This document shows, one piece after another, positions 8,308-15,305 of a DNA stretch of 64,000 nt (within the stretch, counting starts at the first letter, position 1; each line of letters begins with the position of its first letter). Under the pieces are notes generated by a model. It saw only the letters and a list, made by a program, of their open reading frames with translations, had not been told where the DNA came from and made no database searches. The stretch comes from Trueperaceae bacterium (GTDB lineage: Bacteria; Deinococcota; Deinococci; Deinococcales; Trueperaceae), in NCBI GenBank assembly GCA_036381595.1, contig DASVCN010000020.1, forward strand, positions 109,683 through 173,682. Direction: 5' to 3'. Made by a program: the position numbers and the translations under genes.

Positions 8308-9126
8308 TCAGTCGAGGCCCAGCGTCCGTTTGGCCCAGGCAACGCTGGGGGCGTCGATCATCTCCCCGTCCAGGTTGGCGACTCCCGATCCGCTATCAAG
8401 CGCTTTCCGATGCGCTTCCAAAGTGCGCCGGGCAAGCTCCATCTCCTCCTCGTTCGGTGCGAAGGCGTTCTGGACGAGCGGGACCTGACCCGGGTGGATG
8501 ACGAGCTTGCCGGTGAAGCCAAGTTCTCGAGCATGAGCGCTGTCCTTCGCCAAGCCTTCGAGATCGTCGATCGGTGGAAAGATGCCGTCCAGCGGTGGTT
8601 GCAGCCCGGCGGCCAGGCTAGCGATCGCCAGCCGCGCCCGCGCCTGCTCGAGGAGCGGCTGATCGGCCCGCCAACGGAGTCCGAACTCGGCCAGGAGGTC
8701 GAGCGAACCCAGGGCGAACCTCTCCAACGCCGGGTGCGACCGGGCAAGCGAGCTCAGCCGTTCGAGGCCCGCTGCGCTTTCGATGGTGGCGACAAGGGGG
8801 AGGCCCAGGGCGCCAGGCGCGGCGAGGTGCTCCTCGGCGTCGACTTTCGGGAGCATGAGACCGTCGACTGGGACGCCTCCCTCGATGATGGCGCGGACGG
8901 CAGCCAGGTCGGCTTCACGCTCCGACCCGCCGGCGGCATTGATCCTGATGATGGCGCGGCACGAAGACCCCGAGCGGAGCAGATGGGCGCTCACCTCACG
9001 AGCGGTGGCACGCTCCTCGTCTGGCACCCCGTCCTCCCAATCCACCACGACGACGTCGGCCCTGCTGCCCAACGCCTTCTGCAGCTTGCGGCGGTCGTTA
9101 CCGGGAACGAACAACCAGGCGCTCAC
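8308..9126 (-). CDS. HpcH/HpaI aldolase / citrate-lyase-beta-like (CitE-like) lyase
   Basis: A 272-residue TIM-barrel enzyme. The open frame extends upstream to 9339, but that part overlaps the GntR gene and lacks family similarity. The start is GTG 9126, which overlaps the GntR stop (GTGA) and begins VSAWLFVPGNDRRK as family members do. Landmarks are RINAAGGSE (CoA/substrate-binding Arg), GLMLPKV and ATIESAAGLE (metal-binding Glu). CitE-like proteins split malyl-CoA, methylmalyl-CoA or citramalyl-CoA. Given the divergent CoA-transferase, dehydrogenase and hydratase genes, a citramalyl-CoA or methylmalyl-CoA lyase is the best inference. Confidence 0.87.
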   Translation of the reverse strand: MSAWLFVPGNDRRKLQKALGSRADVVVVDWEDGVPDEERATAREVSAHLLRSGSSCRAIIRINAAGGSEREADLAAVRAIIEGGVPVDGLMLPKVDAEEHLAAPGALGLPLVATIESAAGLERLSSLARSHPALERFALGSLDLLAEFGLRWRADQPLLEQARARLAIASLAAGLQPPLDGIFPPIDDLEGLAKDSAHARELGFTGKLVIHPGQVPLVQNAFAPNEEEMELARRTLEAHRKALDSGSGVANLDGEMIDAPSVAWAKRTLGLD

Positions 9127-9827
9127 CTGGAGGCCCGGCCGCCACTTCCCGCTGGCGCACCTTCCAGCAGGTGCGCCAGGAGAAGCTCCCCGGAGCGATG
9201 CACGTGCAGCCTGAGCAGCGCCTCGACCCGCTCCACGTTCCCCTGCTCGATCACCTCGATCAGAGCCAGGTGCTCGGCGACCGACTGCTTGATCTGGCCC
9301 GGAACCTTCAGCGGCGTGAAGGGCGGTTGCCCCAGCCACAGGCCATCGATCATCCGCACCAACCGCTCCATTCCACTCGCCCGGTAGAGGAGGAAGTGGA
9401 ACTCGCGGTTGGCGCGCACGTAGCTGTCGCCGTCCCCCGTCTCGCCGGCGGCCGTCAGAGAGCCGGTGAGGCGCCGCAACTCCTTCACTGTTTCCTGCTC
9501 CAGCCTTGCTACCGCCCGGGCCGCGGCGTACGGCTCGAGCAGCTCGCGAAGCGCGAAGATCTCCCGAACCTCTTCCGGGCCGAACGACCTGACGAAATAG
9601 CTGCCCCGCCCCTTCGACTCCACCAGCCCATCGACCTCGAGCCTCCTCAACGCGTCCCTAACCGGTATGCGGCTCGTCCCCAGGAGGCTCGCCAGCTCCT
9701 CCTGAACCAGCCGAGCGCCTTCCGCCAGAGCGCCGTCGAGGATCGCGCGGCGCAACACCCGGTAAGCCTGCTCCTCCAGAGTTTCCTTGTTGACCGATGG
9801 CAGCGTCCGGCCTAGGGACATCTTCAC
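9123..9827 (-). CDS. GntR-family regulator (FCD type)
   Basis: A 234-residue regulator with a GntR winged helix (residues ~10-80: YRVLRRAILDGALAEGARL, LLGTSRIPVRDALRRLEVD) and an FCD domain (residues ~90-220) with the motif REFHFLLYRASGM. Start is GTG 9827, or ATG 9821 two codons later; both have purine-rich leaders. It is co-transcribed with the CitE-like lyase and divergent from the acyl-CoA dehydrogenase operon. A perfect palindrome of the GntR type lies in the shared promoter region, so it probably controls both directions. Confidence 0.92.
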   Translation of the reverse strand: MKMSLGRTLPSVNKETLEEQAYRVLRRAILDGALAEGARLVQEELASLLGTSRIPVRDALRRLEVDGLVESKGRGSYFVRSFGPEEVREIFALRELLEPYAAARAVARLEQETVKELRRLTGSLTAAGETGDGDSYVRANREFHFLLYRASGMERLVRMIDGLWLGQPPFTPLKVPGQIKQSVAEHLALIEVIEQGNVERVEALLRLHVHRSGELLLAHLLEGAPAGSGGRASR

Positions 9828-9840
9828 TTCCCGTTCCCCT

Positions 9841-9879
9841 CTGTATACAGTTGACAGTATATGCGGGGCTTTCTAAGAT
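9841..9879 (+). promoter_or_regulatory. Promoter of the acyl-CoA dehydrogenase operon with GntR-type operator
   Basis: CTGTATACAG (9841-9850) is a perfect 10-bp palindrome of the TGTATACA type used by FCD-class GntR proteins. It directly abuts TTGACA (9851-9856), which is followed after 17 bp by TAAGAT (9874-9879). A degenerate second half-site CAGTATATG (9855-9863) continues into the spacer. The position, touching the -35 box and only 14 bp from the GntR start, suits repression of both the plus-strand operon and the regulator gene itself. Confidence 0.75.
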
Positions 9880-9980
9880 GGCAATCCGACGACGACCTCG
9901 CCATTACAGCAGTTCGCCGGGTTCGTCGCTTGACGATCGGACCATAGGCAGGCCCTGCGACGAACGGGAGACGAACGACG

Positions 9981-11156
9981 ATGGTGAAGAGCGGCAGCGT
10001 CGAAGACCAGGAACTCCACGCCGAGTTGCGGAGCGCGGTCAGGAAGTTGTGCCAGCGCTTCCCGTCGAGCTACTGGCGCGAGCTCGATGCCCGCAACGGG
10101 TATCCCGAGGAGTTCCTGGAGGCGATGACCGATGCCGGGTACTTGAGCGCCCTGATACCTGAGCAGTACGGGGGCTCGGGCCTCGGGATTACGGAAGCTT
10201 CGATAATCCTCGAAGAGGTGAACCGGTCGGGCGGAAACGCCGGCGTATGCCACGCGCAGATGTACATCATGGGGACCCTCCTTCGTCACGGATCGGAGGA
10301 GCAGAAGCGCCGCTATCTGCCGGAGATCGCCGCCGGAAGGCTGCGGCTGCAGGCGTTCGGGGTGACGGAGCCCGATGCGGGTTCCGACACCACGCGGATC
10401 AGAACGCAGGCGGTGAAGCGCGGCGACGTATACCTGGTCAACGGGCAGAAGATCTGGACGTCACGGGTGGAACACTCCGACCTGATGCTCCTGTTGGCGC
10501 GCACGAGCCCGGTTGCCCAGGGCGGCAAGAGGACAGACGGCCTTTCGATCCTGCTGGTCGACCTGCGTAGCGCGATCGGCCGCGGAATCACCATCGAACC
10601 GATCGACACGATGATCAACCATCATACGGCCGAAGTTTTCATCGAGAACCTCGAGGTGCCTATCGAGAACCTGGTCGGGGTGGAAGGCGGCGGCTTTCGC
10701 TATCTGATCGATGGGCTGAACGCCGAGCGCATCTTGATAGCGGCCGAGTCGATCGGGGACGGCGACTGGTTCATCGAGCGGTCGGTCGATTACTCGAACA
10801 ACAGGCAGGTTTTCGGCCGGCCGATCGGCGCGAACCAGGGGATCCAGTTCCCCATCGCCCGCGCCTACGCCCACCTCAGGGCCGCCGACTTGATGCGCTA
10901 TCAGGCCGCGCGGCGCTTCGACGAAGGCGAGCCCTGCGGAGGGGAAGCGAACATGGCCAAGATGCTGGCCGCCGACGCCGCCTGGGAAGCCGCCAACGCT
11001 GCGATGCAGACCCATGGGGGTTTCGGCTTCGCGCGCGAGTACGACGTGGAGCGGAAGTTCCGGGAGACCAGACTGTATCAAGTGGCGCCCATCTCGACGA
11101 ACCTGGTCCTGTCTTACATCGGGCAGCACATCCTGGGAATGCCCCGCTCGTACTGA
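9981..11156 (+). CDS. Acyl-CoA dehydrogenase family protein
   Basis: A 391-residue FAD flavoprotein that oxidises an acyl-CoA to the 2,3-enoyl form. The family order is present: N-terminal helical domain, beta domain with VTEPDAGSDTTRIRTQAV and KIWTSRVEHSD, then a C-terminal helical domain with QTHGGFGFAREYDVERKFRE. The loop that in most members carries the catalytic Glu (EGT) reads APIST near residue 370. A Glu in LNAERILIAAES near residue 247 occupies the alternative position used by isovaleryl- and long-chain-type enzymes. It heads an operon with a CoA-transferase and a hydratase, so a branched C5 dicarboxylyl-CoA such as methylsuccinyl-CoA is a plausible substrate. Confidence 0.92.
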   Translation: MVKSGSVEDQELHAELRSAVRKLCQRFPSSYWRELDARNGYPEEFLEAMTDAGYLSALIPEQYGGSGLGITEASIILEEVNRSGGNAGVCHAQMYIMGTLLRHGSEEQKRRYLPEIAAGRLRLQAFGVTEPDAGSDTTRIRTQAVKRGDVYLVNGQKIWTSRVEHSDLMLLLARTSPVAQGGKRTDGLSILLVDLRSAIGRGITIEPIDTMINHHTAEVFIENLEVPIENLVGVEGGGFRYLIDGLNAERILIAAESIGDGDWFIERSVDYSNNRQVFGRPIGANQGIQFPIARAYAHLRAADLMRYQAARRFDEGEPCGGEANMAKMLAADAAWEAANAAMQTHGGFGFAREYDVERKFRETRLYQVAPISTNLVLSYIGQHILGMPRSY

Positions 11157-12331
11157 TGCCTCCACTCGACGGCACACTCGTAGTCTCGCTCGAACAGGCC
11201 GTCGCCGCTCCGTTCGCCACCCGCCAACTCGCCGACCTCGGCGCAAGGGTCGTCAAGATCGAGAGGCCCGGCGGCGGCGATTTCGCCCGCCATTACGACA
11301 CGACGGTCGACGGCAGTTCCAGCTACTTCGTCTGGACGAACCGTTCCAAACAGTCGATCACCCTCGATCTGAAGAATCCCGATGGAGCCGTCGTCCTCTC
11401 TCGCCTGCTCGACAAAGCGGACGTCTTCATCTACAACCTGGCGCCGGGCGCCGTAGACCGCCTCGGGCTGTCCGACATCCGCTCCCGCCTGCCCCGGCTG
11501 ATCACCTGCTCGATAACCGGTTACGGTCCGGATGGGCCGCTCCACGACAGGAAAGCGTACGACCTCCTGATTCAGGCCGAAGCGGGTCTCATGTCGATCA
11601 CGGGCACCGACGAGTCCCCGTCCCGAGTGGGTGTCTCCGTGGCGGACATAGCCGCCGGCATGTACGCCTTCAGTGGGATACTCACTGCGCTTCTGCACAG
11701 GCACCAGACCGGTGAGGGCGTTCACATCGAGGTTTCGCTGCTCGACTCGCTGGCGGAGTGGGTCAGCCAACCGGCCTACTTCGCCCACTACGGCGGAGAT
11801 GCTCCTCCACGCTCCGGCCCCTACCACGCCACCATCGCCCCCTACGGTCCGGTGCTGACCGGGGAGGGTGACACGCTGCTGATCGGATTGCAGAACGAGC
11901 GCGAGTGGAGCAGTTTCTGCCGGCTGGTGCTGGAACTGCCCGAACTCGAGACGGACGAGAGGTTCGACTCCAACCCGAAGCGGGTAGCGAACCGGCTTGC
12001 CCTTCAGGAGGAGATGAACCGGTCGTTCGGTGCTCTGAGCACGGATGCGGCCACGGGCCTGCTGCGAGAGGCCGGAATCGCCTTCGGACGGATGAGGGGC
12101 GTGGAGGAACTCGTCGAGCACCCACAGTTGCGGGCACGGGGCCGGTGGCAGCCTCTGCCGACGGCGGGTGGGAAGGAGATCGAGGCTCTCCTTCCACCCG
12201 TCACATCGGACGCTTGGGATCACGTGATGGGACCGGTGCCCTCACTGGGGGAGCACACCGAGACGATCCTCGAGGAGCTCGGCTACCAACGAGAAGCACT
12301 AGCGAGGCTGCGTGATGCGAAGGCGATCTGA
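11156..12331 (+). CDS. Class III CoA-transferase (CaiB/BaiF family)
   Basis: A 391-residue interlocked-dimer CoA-transferase that activates an organic acid using a CoA donor such as succinyl-CoA. The N-terminal region (LVVSLEQAVAAPFATRQLAD, KIERPGGGDFAR) and the catalytic Asp in SVADIAAGMYA are intact. The C-terminal segment GIAFGRMRGVEELVEHPQL is the usual family ending. Its ATG overlaps the preceding stop by one base (TGATG), showing coupled translation with the dehydrogenase. In combination with the neighbours it would make the CoA thioester of itaconate, mesaconate or methylsuccinate. Confidence 0.92.
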   Translation: MPPLDGTLVVSLEQAVAAPFATRQLADLGARVVKIERPGGGDFARHYDTTVDGSSSYFVWTNRSKQSITLDLKNPDGAVVLSRLLDKADVFIYNLAPGAVDRLGLSDIRSRLPRLITCSITGYGPDGPLHDRKAYDLLIQAEAGLMSITGTDESPSRVGVSVADIAAGMYAFSGILTALLHRHQTGEGVHIEVSLLDSLAEWVSQPAYFAHYGGDAPPRSGPYHATIAPYGPVLTGEGDTLLIGLQNEREWSSFCRLVLELPELETDERFDSNPKRVANRLALQEEMNRSFGALSTDAATGLLREAGIAFGRMRGVEELVEHPQLRARGRWQPLPTAGGKEIEALLPPVTSDAWDHVMGPVPSLGEHTETILEELGYQREALARLRDAKAI

Positions 12332-12349
12332 GCAGGAAAGGCGGACGAA

Positions 12350-12826
12350 GTGGGCGTGAAGGAAGGCTGGAAGGGCCGGTTCTACGAGGACTTCGAGGTC
12401 GGTGATGTCTATGAACATCCCCTTGGCAGGACGATCTCCGAGGCGGACAACACCTGGATGACGCTTCTGACCGTCAACAGCAATCCGATCCACTTCGACC
12501 ACGAGTACGCGTCCCACACAGAGTTCGGCCGGCCGCTGGTGAACTCTCTGCTCACCCTCGCGGTCGTCACCGGTCTCTCCGTGAGCGACATCTCGCAGAA
12601 CGCGGTGAACCTGGGCTGGGACGAAGTCAGGTTGCCCCAGCCCGTCTTTCATGGCGACACGATCTACGCCCGTAGCGAGGTGCTGAGCAAGCGGTTGTCG
12701 AAGTCGCGGCCGAGCATGGGCATCGTCTCGTTCCGTACTACCGGCCTGAACCAGTACCGGTCGCCGATAATCCACTTCAGGAGGACGGCGCTGGTGTACC
12801 GGCGGAAGCAGGAGAAGGAAGCGTGA
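12350..12826 (+). CDS. MaoC-family enoyl-CoA hydratase
   Basis: A 158-residue single hot-dog-fold protein. The hydratase-2 type active-site stretch appears as NSNPIHFDHEYASHTEFGRP, with the Asp/His pair that activates water, followed by PVFHGDTIYARSEVL. It starts at GTG 12350 (GTG 12356 is an alternative) and its stop overlaps the next gene. Relatives include mesaconyl-CoA and (R)-specific enoyl-CoA hydratases. In this operon it would hydrate the dehydrogenase product to a 3-hydroxyacyl-CoA that the CitE-like lyase could cleave. Confidence 0.88.
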   Translation: MGVKEGWKGRFYEDFEVGDVYEHPLGRTISEADNTWMTLLTVNSNPIHFDHEYASHTEFGRPLVNSLLTLAVVTGLSVSDISQNAVNLGWDEVRLPQPVFHGDTIYARSEVLSKRLSKSRPSMGIVSFRTTGLNQYRSPIIHFRRTALVYRRKQEKEA

Positions 12827-13377
12827 AGAAAGCACTTGACCTCGAGCAGGTCTTCCCTGAGGTCAACGAGATCACCGATCAGCGCCTGCGTAGTTCGGTG
12901 ATGAAGGTCTGGCAAGAGCTTTGGAATGCCTCCGAGTGGAACGATTTTGCCGAGGTGCCCACCTCCCGGGAGATTCCCTACTCCCACGTTCCCCACAACC
13001 GAGCCGTCGTCAGGATGGCGATAGCGGTTGCGGACGTTTTCGAGGAAGTTCATGGAGTGAAGGTCGATCGCGACCTGCTGATCGCGGCAGCGCTCCTTCA
13101 GGATGCAAGCAAACTGGTGGAGATGCGGCCCGGCGCCGACGGCAAGGCCGAGGCCTCGAGGATCGGCAAGAGTTACCCGCACGCCTTCTGGGCAGCCCAC
13201 GTGGCTCTTCAGCAGGGGGTGCGCGAGGACGTCGTTCACATCATCCTGACTCACTCGCCAGGCTCACCGAAGTTCCCCGAATCGCTGGAAGGAAAGATCC
13301 TCTACTACGTCGACCAGCTCGACGTCCTGGCCATCTACAAGGACCGCTGGAAGAAGCAGCTGATGATCAGCAAGTAG
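12823..13377 (+). CDS. HD-domain protein with a degenerate HD pair
   Basis: A 184-residue protein of the HD phosphohydrolase fold. Candidate metal ligands are visible at H54/H58 (IPYSHVPHNRAVV), H in SYPHAFWAAHVAL, H in ILTHSPGSP and D in YYVDQLDVL. The canonical His-Asp doublet, however, is Gln-Asp (LLQDASKLVE, Q93-D94), so one metal ligand is missing. Start is GTG 12823, overlapping the hydratase stop, so it is made with the CoA-pathway enzymes. Its role there is unknown; possibilities include a nucleotide or acyl phosphate hydrolase with altered metal binding, or a non-catalytic sensor. Confidence 0.8.
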   Translation: MKKALDLEQVFPEVNEITDQRLRSSVMKVWQELWNASEWNDFAEVPTSREIPYSHVPHNRAVVRMAIAVADVFEEVHGVKVDRDLLIAAALLQDASKLVEMRPGADGKAEASRIGKSYPHAFWAAHVALQQGVREDVVHIILTHSPGSPKFPESLEGKILYYVDQLDVLAIYKDRWKKQLMISK

Positions 13378-13592
13378 GCCGGCAGCTTGGACCAGATAAT
13401 TCATCGACCGGCCCCCTGTCGGCCGAACCGGCCTCCTCCGACGGATCACGGCAGCCCCCTCGCAGCGGGGAGGCAGTACCTGTCGCGCGTCGGCCCGGTA
13501 GGGGCCCTAGTACTGAGCCTTCTTCAGACGAGGGCGATATTGTGCCACAGGCTGAGCGCAGCCAACGAAGCGGATCGCAGAAGGAGAAAAGC
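13378..13592 (+). other. Intergenic region upstream of gnd
   Basis: About 215 bp with GC-rich inverted repeats (CCGGCC...GGCCGG near 13409-13435) that could form the terminator of the upstream operon, but without a U-tract. An AAGGAG site at 13581-13586 serves the gnd start. No convincing promoter hexamers were found. Confidence 0.35.
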
Positions 13593-15032
13593 GTGGAATT
13601 GGGGCTGATCGGCCTTGCAGTGATGGGGCAGAACCTCGTACTCAACATGAACGACCACGGCTACCGGGTAGCGGTGTACAACCGCACAACCGAGAAGATG
13701 CGCGATTTCATGCGCGGACCAGCGGCGGACACCGAAGTGAGGGGCTTCGAAACCCTCGAGGAGCTGGTGGGAGCCTTGGACCGGCCACGCAAGGTGATGC
13801 TAATGCTGCGGGCCGGGCCAGTGGTCGATCAAGTGATATCGAGCCTGCTCCCGATGCTCGAATCGGGCGACATCATCATCGACGGCGGCAACTCCAACTA
13901 CAAGGACACCAGGCGGCGAGGCGAAGAGCTCGAGGAGAAGGGAATCCGCTTCCTGGGCACCGGCGTATCCGGCGGTGAGGAGGGGGCCCGCAACGGACCA
14001 TCGATCATGCCTGGCGGTCCGAAGGAGGCCTGGCACGAACTCGAGCCGATCTTCCAGGAAATCAGCGCCAAGGTGGACGGCCAGCCGTGCTGTGAGTGGA
14101 TGGGCGAGGATGGCGCCGGCCACTTCGTGAAGATGGTCCACAACGGCATCGAGTACGGCGACATGCAGCTTATCGCCGAGGCGTACCACATGATGCGCGA
14201 CGGGCTGAACCTGAGCGCGAAGGAGATGCACGAGAGCTTCGCGCGGTGGAACCAGGGACCGCTCGACTCATATCTGATCGAGATCACCCGCGACATCCTG
14301 GGCACTTACGATGACGAGGGCAAGTTGGTGCTCAACCGAATCGTGGATCGGGCCGGCCAGAAGGGCACCGGCCGCTGGACCGCCGAGGAGGCGCTCGAAC
14401 AGGGCGTGCCGCTGACTCTCGTCACCGAGGCGGTGTTCTCCCGTTCCCTTTCGGCGCTCAAGGAGGAGCGCGAGACAGCCGCGCAACACTTCAAGGGCCC
14501 AGGCGCGAGCTTCGATGGCGACCGTGTTGAGTTTCTAGACGATTTGGAGGCGGCCCTCTACGCCTCGAAGATCGTCTCCTACGCACAGGGTTACATGCTG
14601 ATGGCCACAGCCAAGGAGACCTACGAGTGGAGCCTGGACCTGGGCGCGACCGCCGCAATCTGGCGGGGTGGCTGCATCATCCGCTCGCGGTTCTTGAACG
14701 ACATCGAGGCCGCTTACAGGCGGGATCCGAACCTGACCAACCTGCTGCTCGACCCATTCTTCCGTGAGGCCGTGGAGAACGCTCAGGCTTCCTGGCGACG
14801 GGTGGTGTCCCAAGCTGTGGCGTTAGGCATCGCGGTACCGGCGATGTCGGCGGCATTGGCCTTCTACGACGGCTACCGCACAGCCGACGGCCCGGCCAAC
14901 CTGATCCAGGCGCAGCGAGACTACTTCGGCGCCCACACCTATGAGCGGGTGGATAAGCCACGCGGGGAAAAGTTCCACACGAACTGGACGGGGCGTGGGG
15001 GCGAGGTGGCTTCGGGATCTTACGAGGCGTAG
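13593..15032 (+). CDS. gnd: 6-phosphogluconate dehydrogenase, decarboxylating
   Basis: A 479-residue enzyme of the oxidative pentose phosphate pathway: 6-phosphogluconate + NADP+ to ribulose 5-phosphate + CO2 + NADPH. The frame is open upstream to 12921, but that stretch overlaps the HD gene; AAGGAG before GTG 13593 fixes the start. The NADP fold is seen in LGLIGLAVMGQNLVLNMNDH with the NADP-specific YNRTTEK. The catalytic segment GAGHFVKMVHNGIEYGDMQL (Lys and substrate ligands) and the C-terminal AQRDYFGAHTYERVD tail are complete. Length matches the long NADP-dependent form. It stands alone between operons. Confidence 0.97.
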   Translation: MELGLIGLAVMGQNLVLNMNDHGYRVAVYNRTTEKMRDFMRGPAADTEVRGFETLEELVGALDRPRKVMLMLRAGPVVDQVISSLLPMLESGDIIIDGGNSNYKDTRRRGEELEEKGIRFLGTGVSGGEEGARNGPSIMPGGPKEAWHELEPIFQEISAKVDGQPCCEWMGEDGAGHFVKMVHNGIEYGDMQLIAEAYHMMRDGLNLSAKEMHESFARWNQGPLDSYLIEITRDILGTYDDEGKLVLNRIVDRAGQKGTGRWTAEEALEQGVPLTLVTEAVFSRSLSALKEERETAAQHFKGPGASFDGDRVEFLDDLEAALYASKIVSYAQGYMLMATAKETYEWSLDLGATAAIWRGGCIIRSRFLNDIEAAYRRDPNLTNLLLDPFFREAVENAQASWRRVVSQAVALGIAVPAMSAALAFYDGYRTADGPANLIQAQRDYFGAHTYERVDKPRGEKFHTNWTGRGGEVASGSYEA

Positions 15033-15305
15033 GCGAAGGGTTTACCTGCTTTCGCCCGCTACCCCCCGAACAGGCTCGACCTGTAGACAGAGCTTTCTCG
15101 CGCGGCTACGCTCTGCCCAAAGTATGGATGACCAGTGGAAGCACCAGCAGGTCATCGAGGACCTAACGGCTGTAACGCGTTCCTGGGATGCGCAAACCGA
15201 CTCTCGTATCGAGAAGCAGTGCAATTGCCCGCTTCGAAGGCATCAGGGGACTGACCCGCCGAACACCAGTTATGGCGCTAACGGGGAACTGTTCCCTCCC
15301 CTTAC
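15033..15305 (+). other. Intergenic gap between convergent gnd and the GH66 gene
   Basis: No gene could be supported here. Just after the gnd stop, GGCGAA (15032-15037) and TTCGCC (15051-15056) could form a weak hairpin. Near 15287 GGGGAACTGTTCCC can pair with itself, possibly a terminator for the minus-strand glucan operon. Neither has a clear U-tract. Confidence 0.3.

Noticed and set aside
9127..9339. N-terminal extension of the CitE-like lyase
   Set aside because: Overlaps the GntR gene; the family N-terminus begins at GTG 9126.
10461..12223. Long minus-strand open frames under the acyl-CoA dehydrogenase and CoA-transferase genes
   Set aside because: Shadow frames of two well-supported plus-strand genes.
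12921..13592. N-terminal extension of gnd by ~220 codons
   Set aside because: It overlaps the HD-domain gene in another frame and is not protein-like; AAGGAG before GTG 13593 marks the real start.
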